A DNA stretch of 64,000 nt from Bradyrhizobium diazoefficiens (GCF_016616885.1 NZ_CP067102.1:4554501-4618500), one strand, 5' to 3'; shown: positions 22,192 through 31,186, counted from the stretch's first letter. Numbers and translations are program-made. Notes: generated by a model not told the origin, from the sequence alone.

Positions 22192-23316
22192 ATGGACGTG
22201 GTCACGCGCGCCGCCGGCCCGGACACCGCCTCATTGGGGCAAATCTCTCCAGTGAACTCGTACAACGAGTGGGATCCGCTCGAGGAAGTGATCGTCGGAA
22301 GGCTCGAGGGTGCAGTCATCCCGTCCGATCATCCGGTTGTCACCTGCAATATCCCGGGCGTGGCTGCACGGGCCCAGTCGCTGTTCGCAGGCTTCCACTA
22401 TCCAAAGATCATGATCGAACCGGCACAGCGCGAGCTTGATGGGTTTGTTGCGCTGTTACAGTCGTTGGGCATTGTGGTAAGGCGGCCGGAAGCCGTCGAT
22501 CACAGGAAACGCTTCAGTACGCCGGAATGGTCCTCACACGGCTTCTGCAACTCCTGCCCGCGCGACAGCATGCTTGTGATCGGTGACGAGATCATCGAAA
22601 CGCCGATGGCGTGGCCGTGTCGCTACTTCGAGACCCACTCCTATCGTCCGATCTTGAAGGACTATTTCCGACGTGGCGCGCGCTGGACCGCCGCGCCGAG
22701 GCCGCAACTGACGGACGAGCTGTTCGATCCGGAGTATTGCGTCCCCGAGAAAGGCGAGCCGATCTCACACATCCTGACCGAATTTGAACCGGTCTTCGAT
22801 GCCGCCGATTTCTTTCGCTGCGGGCGCGACCTATTCGTGACCCGCAGCAACGTCACCAATGCGTCCGGTATTGAATGGCTGCGTCGCCACCTTGGCGATG
22901 GTTATCGCATTCATGAGATCGAGAGCCGCTGTCCCAATCCGATGCACATCGATACCACCATATTGCCGCTTGGGCCCGGCAAGATTCTGATCAATCCCGA
23001 ATACATAGACGTCGGTCGTCTTCCGGCCATCTTGAAAAAATGGGACATCCTTGTGGCCCCGGAGCCCGATTCGATCGCCGATCGTATGCTCAAGATCACT
23101 TCGCTGTGCGGGAAATGGCTCAGCATGAACGTCCTAACAGTGGACGAGAAGCGCGTCATCGTCGACCCACATCATACGGGAACAATGCGTGCGATGGAGA
23201 AATGGGGCTTCGAGCCGATTCCATGCGAATTCCTGCACTACGCCGCATTTGGCGGCGCCTTCCACTGCGCCACGCTCGACATCCGGCGGCGCGGCACATT
23301 GGAAAGCTATTTCTGA
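22192..23316 (+). CDS. Arginine-type amidinotransferase (AGAT/StrB family)
   Basis: 374 aa from ATG 22192, with GGAGG ~9 nt upstream; the frame continues to 22144 without a ribosome site. Family motifs: SPVNSYNEWDPLEEVIVG at the start, HGFCNSCPRDSMLVIGDEII, FDAADFFRCGRDLFV (Asp region), RCPNPMHIDTTI (His252) and FGGAFHCATLDIRR (catalytic Cys359). These match the Cys-His-Asp triad of arginine:glycine and inosamine-phosphate amidinotransferases. It moves an amidino group from arginine to an amine, giving a guanidino compound and ornithine. The acceptor is unknown. It is divergent from the FBPA/P operon. Confidence 0.88.
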   Translation: MDVVTRAAGPDTASLGQISPVNSYNEWDPLEEVIVGRLEGAVIPSDHPVVTCNIPGVAARAQSLFAGFHYPKIMIEPAQRELDGFVALLQSLGIVVRRPEAVDHRKRFSTPEWSSHGFCNSCPRDSMLVIGDEIIETPMAWPCRYFETHSYRPILKDYFRRGARWTAAPRPQLTDELFDPEYCVPEKGEPISHILTEFEPVFDAADFFRCGRDLFVTRSNVTNASGIEWLRRHLGDGYRIHEIESRCPNPMHIDTTILPLGPGKILINPEYIDVGRLPAILKKWDILVAPEPDSIADRMLKITSLCGKWLSMNVLTVDEKRVIVDPHHTGTMRAMEKWGFEPIPCEFLHYAAFGGAFHCATLDIRRRGTLESYF

Positions 23317-23355
23317 GCGCCGACTTTCCGTGAGACCCACATCGCGCCACGCGGG

Positions 23356-23670
23356 CTAAGAGGTGATTTTCAGTCCGACGACGCCCGAGAGAATGAGGCC
23401 GATACAGGCAAGCCTGAGCAAGGTCGCGGGCTCATTGAAAAGATAGATGCCGAGCGCCGCGGCGCCGACCGTGCCAATACCCGTCCACACCGCGTACGCC
23501 GTACCGACCGGCAGTGACTTAAAGGCCAGGCCGAGGAATCCAAAACTGGCCACCATAGCCGCGACCGTTCCGATTGTGGGTAGCAGGCGCGAGAATCCTT
23601 CCGTGTATTTGAGGCCGATCGCCCAGGCTGTTTCGCACAGGCCAGCAACGAGCAGGAAGAGCCAAGCCAT
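23356..23670 (-). CDS. SMR-family exporter, SugE/Gdx (guanidinium) type
   Basis: 104 aa, four membrane helices, the standard SMR size. AGGAGG precedes ATG 23668-23670. Glu14 (GLCETAWAIGLKYTEGFSRL) is the essential carboxylate. The GLKY..GFSRL string and GTAYAVWTGIGTVGAA are typical of the SugE/Gdx subgroup, whose characterised members export guanidinium in exchange for protons, rather than the quaternary-ammonium (Qac/EmrE) subgroup. It converges on the amidinotransferase gene with a 39-bp gap. I looked for a guanidine riboswitch upstream and saw none. Confidence 0.85.
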   Translation of the reverse strand: MAWLFLLVAGLCETAWAIGLKYTEGFSRLLPTIGTVAAMVASFGFLGLAFKSLPVGTAYAVWTGIGTVGAAALGIYLFNEPATLLRLACIGLILSGVVGLKITS

Positions 23671-23782
23671 GGGAGATCCTCCTTTAAGACGTTTGTTGGT
23701 CTCAGTTCCTTTCCACGCTCGTTCGTGCAGCGTGTCCGCGCAAGAAAAACACGGCAGCGCTGCAGGAAAAAGTTGCCAACAG

Positions 23783-23802
23783 CCGAAATAGACCGAAATA
23801 GA
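23783..23802. repeat. Two perfect tandem 10-bp repeats
   Basis: CCGAAATAGA twice, ~115 bp upstream of the SMR exporter start (minus strand). Possible regulator half-sites or slippage product. Confidence 0.6.
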
Positions 23803-23875
23803 CTATGTGTATCAGTGTGCAGATTCGGCTTCCAAAAACTGGCAAACCGGTTGAAATTGTTCGAATATCGCTCTT

Positions 23876-23891
23876 CGCCAGGGAGCGCCAA
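23876..23891 (+). repeat. attR-like copy of the tRNA-Glu 3' end
   Basis: CGCCAGGGAGCGCCAA differs from the tRNA-Glu end at 19089-19104 by one base, in the same orientation, with TTCGAAT slightly upstream resembling the T loop. Conserved-type chromosomal genes resume 17 bp later. Confidence 0.7.
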
Positions 23892-23907
23892 GCATCCCCC
23901 ATTGCCC

Positions 23908-25553
23908 TCACCGCTCGCCCAGGAAGCTCTCGCGCACCTTCGCGCAGGCAAGGCCGACGCTGTAGACGTGGATCCCCTCGATCACGCAATGATCCGGATT
24001 GAGCGCCAGCAGTCCGATCGACGTGTCCTCGTTCAGCTCCCACGGTGAGCGGACGATGATGCAGGGATAGTCCGCGGCGAGCTTGGCGTAGCTGGCGGTG
24101 CGAAAATTGTTCTTCAGGACGTGCGTGTAGGTGTTGTGGTCCAGCAGCGCGACCGTGAAGGCGCGCTCATAGGCAACAGAGAACCTCTCCCGCATCGCCT
24201 GATCGCCCCAGAGCTGCAGTGTCATGTCCCAGCCGTGGTTCATATCGTTCTCCGGCGCCCCCACGAACATGCCGGAGACGTTGGCGCAGGCGGGACCGGC
24301 CGCGGCCACGGCCTTCGAGAGCCTGGCCCCGATCGCATTCGAGCTGGAGGATTGCAGCGCGACAGCGCGCGCCTCGATCAGCGTCACCGCGGCCGTCGCG
24401 GCACATAGACCGGCCGCCAGCAGGCTCAGAGCGGTCGCCGGGATCGCCGGGATCAGCCGCCTGATCTGCACCGCGACCAGGACGAGGACACCGCCCGTCA
24501 GGGCCCACGATGCCATCATGTAATGCAGCGCGAAATGCTTCGACGTCGCCACCAGGTACGCTGCAAAGATCAGGACAGCGGCGCTGAGCGTGAGGCTGAC
24601 CGGATCGCGCCAGTCCCGCGTCTTGATGCACCAGGCCAGCGTTGCGGCCGCGGCTGCGATGGTGGCGCCCGCCGCGAGCGGCACGGCCGCGATGATCTCG
24701 CGCATGTTGGACCAGAACGTCGCGAAGTCGATGAATCCGGTCTCGCCCTCGCCGTAATGTCCCTTGTGGGTTGCGATTTGCATCAGCCATCCGAACCCGC
24801 GCGTGATCGTGCCCGGATTGAAGATCAGGCTGAAGGCAACGAAGCCGATGGTCCCGGTGATCAGGGCGGCGACGAACGCCCGCCGGTTTCTGATCAGGCA
24901 CACGGCGAACAATGCCTGCGGCAGGTAGAGATATTTGGTCGAGAACCCGAGCGCGAAAATCAATCCGGACACGACGCCAAGGCTGGTCGCCGGCGGTCGC
25001 TCGTCGAGCGCAGCCTTGAGCACGATCGCCATGCCGAACAGGGCGAACGTGACCATGAGGCTTTCCAGAGCGAGCACCGTCTGAAAGTGAAACGCATCGG
25101 GATGAACGAACGCTCCGGCCTGAAACAGCACCGCGGCAATGGCGCTGCGCGTCGTCCGGCCCACGATGAGCCCGCCTGCCAGCAACGCGCCCGAGAGAAC
25201 CAGCGCCTCGCAAGTCCGCGCTGCGTAGGTGATCGCATCGTAGTGCTTGAGCCCGAACGCGACGATATCATCGGGCCGGGCGACCAAGGCCCAGCCCTGA
25301 TGACCAACTCGACGAGCAATGTCGTCGTTGTTCCCGGATGATCGAACTTCAGCGAGCCAAATCCGGCCGCCGCAACGAGCCCGTTCATGGTGTAGGCCGA
25401 TTCCGGATCGACCTGGACGCCCCAGACCGCCTGCCAGGCCGAATAGAGCAACGTCGCCGCCAGATACAATGACGGCACGATGATGATCAGCGATGTTCTG
25501 ATCCTCCCGTTCAAGCGCGTGTCAGGAAAACGGCAATCGCCCGTGGCTCCCAC
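23908..25553 (-). pseudogene. GT39-like membrane glycosyltransferase, frameshifted
   Basis: Two frames make one protein of ~545 aa. The N-terminal part from GTG 25553 has a signal/membrane helix (TSLIIIVPSLYLAATLLYSA), the DPE-containing loop (VQVDPESAYTMNGLVAAAGF) and FDHPGTTTTLLVELVIRAG. The frame then shifts by one base near 25290, and the rest continues VARPDDIVAFGLKHYDAITY through ~10 membrane helices to 23908. The layout (acidic periplasmic loop near the N-terminus, multi-pass body, soluble end) resembles dolichyl-phosphate-mannose-type transferases. Either a real mutation or an assembly error. It starts just past the stop of the GT2 gene. Confidence 0.7.
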
Positions 25554-25556
25554 GGC

Positions 25557-26330
25557 CTAGATCGCCTTGATCTTGAGGAAAGCGAAAGCCACCATCTTCA
25601 GCAGCATCCAGCCATGGCGAAACCTGGAGATCTGGGTCTCGCCATAGGTGCGCGCAGCGTAGCGGATCGGAAGATCCACCGATTTGAGATTGAGCTTCGA
25701 GGCGCCGAAGATCAGATCGAAATCGCCGAACGGATCGAAATCGCCGAAATAGGCCTTGCCGGCTTTCAGGCGCTGATAGTCGCTGCGGCGCAGAACCTTG
25801 GTGCCGCACAGCGTGTCGGTATAGCGTTGATTGAGCAGCCAGGAGAACAGATAGGAAAAGATCTTGTTGGCGATCAAGTTGAGGAAGCGCATCGCGCCCT
25901 CGTCCATGGGATAGACCAGGCGCGATCCGTTGACGAACTCGCCCTTCGCCGACAGCAGCGCCTCGACGAATTTCGGAATCTGCTCCGGCGGCATGGTCAG
26001 GTCGGCGTCCAGAATGATCAGCACGTCGCCGCGCGCCGCATCGAACGCGGTGAAGACGGCGTCGGCTTTGCCCTTGCCCGGCTGGGGCATCACCTTGATG
26101 TCCCTGGAGGGATACGCCTGCCTGACCCGCTCCATCTCCTCGAAGGTGCCGTCCTGGCTATGGCCTTCGATGAAGATGATCTCGATGTCGCCGCAGAAGT
26201 CCGGCATCCGCAGGACAGCCGGCTCGATATTGCCGCGCTCGTTACGCGCCGGAACGACGACCGTGGCCGAGCAAAACTCCTCCCTCGCCCACCGGCTCGA
26301 GCGCGCGACCATATAGTGCCGGAGCGCCAT
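25557..26330 (-). CDS. Glycosyltransferase family 2, possibly N-terminally truncated
   Basis: 257 aa. GT-A fold: SATVVVPARNERGNIEPAVL (nucleotide-binding start), IIFIEGHSQDGT, GDVLIILDADLTMPPEQIPK with the DxD metal motif (DAD), NGSRLVYPMDEGAMRFLNLI and DTLCGTKVLRRSDY. It resembles polyprenyl-phosphate sugar transferases. In similar rhizobial proteins, as I recall, an N-terminal methyltransferase domain precedes this one. Here a stop lies four codons before the ATG and no ribosome site is evident, so the gene may have lost its front part. Confidence 0.8.
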   Translation of the reverse strand: MALRHYMVARSSRWAREEFCSATVVVPARNERGNIEPAVLRMPDFCGDIEIIFIEGHSQDGTFEEMERVRQAYPSRDIKVMPQPGKGKADAVFTAFDAARGDVLIILDADLTMPPEQIPKFVEALLSAKGEFVNGSRLVYPMDEGAMRFLNLIANKIFSYLFSWLLNQRYTDTLCGTKVLRRSDYQRLKAGKAYFGDFDPFGDFDLIFGASKLNLKSVDLPIRYAARTYGETQISRFRHGWMLLKMVAFAFLKIKAI

Positions 26331-26611
26331 CTGGCGGATTCATGTCCATGACAAGACGCAGGCCTCGTCGGGCCGGCTCGAATGACGATCTATCGCGACA
26401 TCAGAAACCGCGGCGCGAGGCGCCGCAGACATAAAAATACACATAAAAAAGTCCCCCCGAACCTGCCGCTACTCAAGCGCAACTGCAGCGGGACTTCAAC
26501 AGGAACGTCATCCGGCGCGCCAGAAATTCGGCCCCCGTTCAGCGACGATCCGATGCTGACCGAACGCGCCATATCGGCGCGGGCGAAGGCTAACGACCGC
26601 GCTGGACGTCT
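26331..26611. other. Spacer without a supportable gene
   Basis: Contains an A-rich stretch (AAAAATACACATAAAAAAG) that stands out from its surroundings. Short frames on both strands have no recognisable content. Confidence 0.5.
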
Positions 26612-27664
26612 TCAGGTCGTCGTGAAAACCTCACCTCGCCGGTCGCGCCATTTTCGGCTTATCGCGATGAACGGCTCTTCGATGAACCGCCGGGATGTCC
26701 ACGCCATCGGCGTGGTCAACAGCACGCCGATGACAATGCTCAACAGGATCGACAGCATGGGCCAGCCGTCGATGGCGCTGATGCGGACCGCAACGCTCAA
26801 GCCGATCATGTGGAAGAGATAGAAGCTGTAGGATATCCGGCCGTAGAAGCCGATCACCGGCTGACCCAGCAAACGAAAGCCGCGCTGCGGCTCCCCAAAC
26901 GCGATCAGCGCGACCAGCAGCCCGGATGAACAGGCTTCGAGCAAGATGATCGGCGCGGTTTGCTTTTGCAGACCGCAATAGAGGAACAGGACACCGGCCA
27001 CGACAGCCACCACCATCTGCCGATCGCCGATACCTTCCACGAGGCGGCGTCCCGAGAAGTGCAGCGTCACGCCAAGCACAAAAGCGTACAAAGGTGCGAG
27101 GTTCGTATAGCCGCCGAGCAGGTGCACATATGGACCGATGAACGACAGCCCGAACAGCACCGCGCTCGCCGCGATCAGGACGCGCGAGCCAAAACGCCGG
27201 CCGCCCAGGAAAGCCAGAACGATGACCGGTGTTGCGAAGCACTCCACCGTCATCGACCACATCGGCCCATTGATGTCGTGCCGGATCATCAGGGCGTTCA
27301 GCAGCACGTTGAAGGGCGAAAAATCAGGCCCGAAGCCCAGATAGAATCCGAATGCCCCGTGCAGCGCGGCCAGCAGCACTACGACCGCAATCGCCGCCGG
27401 AAACAGCCGGAGAATCCGGTGACGCAGGAATACCGCGATGTCGTCGTTCCGAGCCAGCGAGCGCGATAGCACGAAGCCGCTCAGCACGAAGAAGAGCACC
27501 ACCGGCGCCATGCCTGTGACATAGGTGTCGGTGAATTGTCCGAACGCATGGTAGCCGACGACAGAAACCGCAGCCAGGCCACGCAACGACTCAAGTCTAG
27601 GCAGGAATTCGAGTTTTTGAACCACGGTCGTCCTGACATCCGAGGTCTGGATCCGCGTTCGCAC
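26612..27664 (-). CDS. Acyltransferase family 3 (OafA/NodX-like) membrane protein
   Basis: 350 aa from GTG 27664. The family signature is R.E.LRG.AA..V..YH near the start (LPRLESLRGLAAVSVVGYHA), where the His is catalytic. About ten membrane helices follow, with the typical LFFVLSGFVLSRSL and SYSFYLFHMIGL. It transfers acyl groups to membrane-linked carbohydrates such as O-antigen, exopolysaccharide or glucan. Location next to glycosyltransferases suggests surface-glycan decoration. Substrate unknown. Confidence 0.88.
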   Translation of the reverse strand: MRTRIQTSDVRTTVVQKLEFLPRLESLRGLAAVSVVGYHAFGQFTDTYVTGMAPVVLFFVLSGFVLSRSLARNDDIAVFLRHRILRLFPAAIAVVVLLAALHGAFGFYLGFGPDFSPFNVLLNALMIRHDINGPMWSMTVECFATPVIVLAFLGGRRFGSRVLIAASAVLFGLSFIGPYVHLLGGYTNLAPLYAFVLGVTLHFSGRRLVEGIGDRQMVVAVVAGVLFLYCGLQKQTAPIILLEACSSGLLVALIAFGEPQRGFRLLGQPVIGFYGRISYSFYLFHMIGLSVAVRISAIDGWPMLSILLSIVIGVLLTTPMAWTSRRFIEEPFIAISRKWRDRRGEVFTTT

Positions 27665-27885
27665 TTAGCCACAACGCGGCACGTCATGGCAATCTATTGA
27701 AATAATCGCTTCGGGTCCGAGCCTGATCGCTGAAGGGCTGCGTCTGGGCGAGAATCCGTCCCTTTGCCATGAACCTGCCCGGTCCCCACTTCCGACAAAT
27801 GTGCGTATGGGACCGCCCCCCGCGGAACCCAAGACCGCGGTTGTCGCCGCGCCGTCATGGATGTTGAAAGACCTGGGTCGGCCTC

Positions 27886-28524
27886 ATGGAGCAGCGCAAA
27901 TCTACCCCGGAGGGCCAGTCCGGCGCCCCGCCGGCTGTGACCATGCCCCCGGCCTGGATACAGCGTACGGCGCCGTATTCGCCGGACCGACGCGCCAAAA
28001 TGCTGGAGCACATGGCGCGCACCAGATCGGTGCCGCAGCCCCAAGCCGCGAAGGACATTCTGGGCGACGCCTATGGCTACGCCGTCCTGTCAGCGATCGT
28101 CGCGTTCCTTTTGCAATTGCGCGTGCCGTTTTACTTCGGGGCGTTCATCTTCCTGACCGACGGCGAGCGCATCGAAAGCGCACTCGCAACGATCGGGATC
28201 CGGTTCGAGCCGGGAGCGATCGGACCCGAGATCGTCAAGGGCTTCGTCTCCCTGTTCGGATGGTTCGCGCTGCTCGTGTCGTTGCGGGACCTGGTCCCCG
28301 AATGGCTCGCAGCATGGATGCCTCCGGCCGAGCCGTCCTGGTCTCTCATCGCCGGCATTGCCCTTGCGGTCGTCATCGTCGAAGCGCTCGCGACACGCGC
28401 GATGCGGCGCGCGTTGCCATGGCTCGGATTGGAGATCAGGTGGGACAGCCTGACCTGGAAGGTGATGAAGCTCGCCTTGGCCATTGGCGCGCTGGTTTTG
28501 GTGGGGCTGCACGGGCCTGTCTGA
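27886..28524 (+). CDS. Multi-pass membrane protein, unknown (212 aa)
   Basis: The N-terminal ~60 residues are hydrophilic and Pro/Arg-rich (MEQRKSTPEGQSGAPPAVTM). At least four membrane segments follow (YAVLSAIVAFLLQLRVPFYF, FVSLFGWFALLVSL, WSLIAGIALAVVIVEALATR, LTWKVMKLALAIGALVLVGL). ATG 27886 is the best start. No family recognised. Confidence 0.65.
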   Translation: MEQRKSTPEGQSGAPPAVTMPPAWIQRTAPYSPDRRAKMLEHMARTRSVPQPQAAKDILGDAYGYAVLSAIVAFLLQLRVPFYFGAFIFLTDGERIESALATIGIRFEPGAIGPEIVKGFVSLFGWFALLVSLRDLVPEWLAAWMPPAEPSWSLIAGIALAVVIVEALATRAMRRALPWLGLEIRWDSLTWKVMKLALAIGALVLVGLHGPV

Positions 28525-28738
28525 ATGCCACCGTTCAACTCGGACAAGGCGCCCGCAATGATGTGGTTGTGAACGCGCCCGCCCGATAGTCGGGACGTTT
28601 TGCCGCTTACCCCGGCACACTACCGACCCGGTCATTTACCGGAAATTTACCCCTGCTCCTGAGCGCCGGTATCATTTGCTTAGAATTTGATCGCTACCGT
28701 GGAATTACGGAGACAATCCGAAACACGATTGGGGCCCA

Positions 28739-29365
28739 ATGTCCGTCGCAGAGTTCCTCAGGCAGCGAGCGGTGGAAGTAACCGTGAGCGGTAGCTATTC
28801 GCTGCATCGCTGGTACGATTGCGACGGCAAGCTGCGAAACTTCGCCTGCCGCACCAAGCGCGTCTCGCCCTTCCGCATGATCGTGGACGTGCCTGTCGTC
28901 GGCAAGATCGGCGAGCGCGTGACCTCCTATTTCCAGGATTTCGGCGAATTCCAGTGCACCATCAGCGCGACGCTGAAATCGGGCTTCCTGATGGAGCTCG
29001 ACATGACGCGGGCTCGCCGCGCCTGGATGTCGGAAAAGCTGACTTGGCTTGAAAAGAAGCAGAAGGACGACAGCATCGAGGAGCTGCGACGTGACGCACG
29101 CTTCGTTCCGCAGGGCTCGCACACATTCCTGACGGTTGCCGACGGCAGCATCCATCCCTGCTTCATCATCGACGTCTCCACGGCCGGCGTCGCGATCTCC
29201 TGCGAATACGACCCGCCGATCGGGACCCCGCTTGCGGTCGGCGCCTGCGTTGGACGCGTCATCCGCAAGTTCGACAATGGCTTTGCGGTGAAGTTCACCG
29301 AGAAGCAGGACCGGGACGACCTCGTCCGCCTGGTCGTGCGGCAGGCCGTGCCGCAGCCGGCCTGA
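28739..29365 (+). CDS. PilZ-domain protein (208 aa)
   Basis: The N-terminal ~100 residues resemble a degenerate PilZ-like barrel (SYSLHRWYDCDGKLRNFACR, IGERVTSYFQDFGEFQCTIS). A clearer PilZ module follows (ELRRDARFVPQGSHTFLTVA, IIDVSTAGVAISCEYDPPIG, VIRKFDNGFAVKFTEKQDRD), where RRDAR and DVSTAG supply the cyclic-di-GMP motifs. The architecture is found in rhizobial regulators of unknown target. Soluble, no signal peptide. Confidence 0.8.
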   Translation: MSVAEFLRQRAVEVTVSGSYSLHRWYDCDGKLRNFACRTKRVSPFRMIVDVPVVGKIGERVTSYFQDFGEFQCTISATLKSGFLMELDMTRARRAWMSEKLTWLEKKQKDDSIEELRRDARFVPQGSHTFLTVADGSIHPCFIIDVSTAGVAISCEYDPPIGTPLAVGACVGRVIRKFDNGFAVKFTEKQDRDDLVRLVVRQAVPQPA

Positions 29366-29480
29366 AGCCGGCCAAAGCAATTCGTACTGCTGCCCTATCG
29401 CGGCCCCATTGCGGGATCAGCTTTTAAGGGTCCGTGCCGCGTGCCGGGCGTCATTTGCAGACTTGCGATCGGGGGACCGG

Positions 29481-29753
29481 ATGGCAGTCGACAAGACCAC
29501 AGTTGATAAGATCACAGTCGATAAGATCACCTGGGACAGGGTCGGCCGGGTCACCGAGCCCGGGCGCTACATGTACACGTTCGGCTGGCTCACGATTACG
29601 GCCGGCGATCTCGATATCTGGAAGCAATATCCGCAAGCTGCCTTCACGCTGCTTGCGCACCATGTCGAGGCCGACGAGACCGTCGGCGAGGAATTCCACC
29701 TCGGGGCCTTCGACATCACGCCAGATGCTCCGCCGCCATTCACGACCCACTGA
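29481..29753 (+). CDS. Small hypothetical protein with VDKIT repeats (90 aa)
   Basis: ATG 29481 with GGGGG upstream; the open frame extends to 29409 without good support. Residues 3-17 are three copies of a VDK(T/I)T pentapeptide, encoded by 15-bp direct repeats. The rest (TWDRVGRVTEPGRYMYTFGW, ITAGDLDIWKQYPQAAFTLL) is a compact soluble domain with no family name that I recognise. The 320 bases after it (to 30076) hold no gene that I can support. Confidence 0.6.
   Translation: MAVDKTTVDKITVDKITWDRVGRVTEPGRYMYTFGWLTITAGDLDIWKQYPQAAFTLLAHHVEADETVGEEFHLGAFDITPDAPPPFTTH
29486..29530 (+). repeat. Three tandem 15-bp in-frame repeats
   Basis: AGTCGACAAGACCAC, AGTTGATAAGATCAC, AGTCGATAAGATCAC. They repeat the codons for a five-residue unit at the N-terminus of the encoded protein. 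Confidence 0.9.
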
Positions 29754-30076
29754 GGGTGGAAGCCTGCGAGTTGCCCCGAGCAAGGTAAATTTCCGCCTCT
29801 GGACTCGCCGCTTGCGCACGTGCATCGTGAATCGAAGAAACCCGCACATTGCCTTGATTTGATTTATCAATCGCGATCCGGTGACGGGCGCGCAGCCGTT
29901 ACGGTCGACGTCGAGGTGATTCTGTCATGCAATTGATTGCGCTCATATTCTACACTTTGGGGCCCTGATGAACGCCAGCTGTCGCCCTTGTTAAGCAACA
30001 GGACAGCAGGCGCATGACAGATGGTCGCATCGGGAAACGTAGATAAGCGGACCAAGGGAACCTATTTTCGGCGCCG
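29754..30076. other. Spacer without a supportable gene
   Basis: A moderately AT-rich stretch (near 29850-29960) may hold the promoter of the downstream protease gene. No hairpin terminator or conserved RNA seen. Confidence 0.5.
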
Positions 30077-31117
30077 ATGTATCTGATTGAAGCGTTACCC
30101 ACCGTCATCGGAACGGCCGCCATCGCCCCGGCGCTGCTGATGTTGTGGCTTGTCATTGCCGCCGAGGAACGCCCCGGGCCGCCGGCCCAGGTCTGGACCG
30201 CCTTCCTGCTTGGCGCGGCCAGCATCTCGCTGCTGGGTCTCGCCCGGGCCCCCTTCGCCAAGATGGTCGCGGCGCCCGACAATCCGTGGGCGGCACTCGC
30301 CATGCATTCGGTCTTCGGCGTCGCGCTGCCCGAGGAGGCGGTAAAGGTGATCGCCATCGTGTTGGTCTCCTCGACCAAGCGGCGGACCTTCGCCAACCCC
30401 ATGGACACCGTGGTCTATGGCGCTGCCGTCGGCCTCGGCTTCGCGGCCTACGAAAACCTCGCCTATCTGGTCCAGCATGCCGAGATGTGGCGGTCGCTGG
30501 CGGCGCTGCGCAGCGTTCTCACCGTGCCGTTCCATGGCGCGCTCGGCATCATTGCAGGCGCCTATCTGACGATCGCGCGCGCCGGCACGGCGCTAGGCGC
30601 GAACCGCCATCATCGGGACTGGTCCCGCCTCTCAAGCCGCCTCCTGATTTTCGCAGGCCCGCTCGCCCTGCATTCGGCCTTCGACTTCCCGCTGCTCGCG
30701 CTTCAGCACTTGCCGGATCTCGATCCCACCTTGCGGATGTGGCTGGGCGCCGCAAGCCTGCTGATCGGCTTCAGCTCGATCGCCTTTGCCATGCGCCTGG
30801 TGCGGCGCGTCGCGCGCCATCACGCGCCCCGCACCGATATCGCGCGGGAGCGGCTCAGCCAGCTGCGCCGGATGTGGGCGCTGTGGCTCGCCGGCGGCGG
30901 CGTCGGCTTCCTCGGCCTCGCCTTCGTCCTGACCTCGATCCACCACTGGCTCATCAACCCCGAGCGCAATCTGACGCTGGCGCTGATCCCGATCGGCTTC
31001 GTCTCGATCCTGCTCGGCCTTGCGCTGCTGGTCGTCACGACCGCGATCTACGTTCTCGGCCGCAACCGCATCCGCACCAGTGGCGAAGGTTTTTCGTCAG
31101 CGCACGGCGGCGGTTGA
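30077..31117 (+). CDS. PrsW-family intramembrane metalloprotease
   Basis: 346 aa with about eight membrane segments. Putative active-site motifs of the PrsW/CAAX-protease-like superfamily are in place: EEAVK with E86-E87, GFAAYENLAY with E126, PFHGALG with H153, and LHSAFDFP near residue 207. PrsW in Bacillus cleaves an anti-sigma factor. Bacterial homologues elsewhere have unknown substrates, and no sigma or anti-sigma gene is adjacent here. Confidence 0.82.
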   Translation: MYLIEALPTVIGTAAIAPALLMLWLVIAAEERPGPPAQVWTAFLLGAASISLLGLARAPFAKMVAAPDNPWAALAMHSVFGVALPEEAVKVIAIVLVSSTKRRTFANPMDTVVYGAAVGLGFAAYENLAYLVQHAEMWRSLAALRSVLTVPFHGALGIIAGAYLTIARAGTALGANRHHRDWSRLSSRLLIFAGPLALHSAFDFPLLALQHLPDLDPTLRMWLGAASLLIGFSSIAFAMRLVRRVARHHAPRTDIARERLSQLRRMWALWLAGGGVGFLGLAFVLTSIHHWLINPERNLTLALIPIGFVSILLGLALLVVTTAIYVLGRNRIRTSGEGFSSAHGGG

Positions 31118-31186
31118 TCCGCGGGATGGCAAGCATGGCGTGTGCGTACTAGATTGAGCGCACATCTTTCGATCTGGAGCTTGCCG

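Larger units (their letters stand above)
19105..23875. mobile_element. tRNA-Glu-associated genomic islet (4.8 kb)
   Basis: Bounded by the tRNA-Glu 3' end and a 15/16 copy of it in the same orientation, the classic footprint of site-specific integration. It contains five genes unlike the flanks in function and with regions of visibly lower GC: an MTH938-domain protein, phosphofructokinase, archaeal-type FBP aldolase/phosphatase, amidinotransferase and an SMR exporter. No integrase remains inside, so it is either a relic or was mobilised in trans. Confidence 0.65.

Noticed and set aside
23671..23830. Possible guanidine riboswitch upstream of the SMR exporter
   Set aside because: I searched for the guanidine-I conserved core and for ACGR-looped hairpin pairs (guanidine-II) and found no acceptable match; a covariance-model scan would be decisive.
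24167..25213. Long minus-strand frame overlapping the GT39-like gene
   Set aside because: Arg/Gly/Asp-rich shadow of the true frame, which has clear membrane helices.
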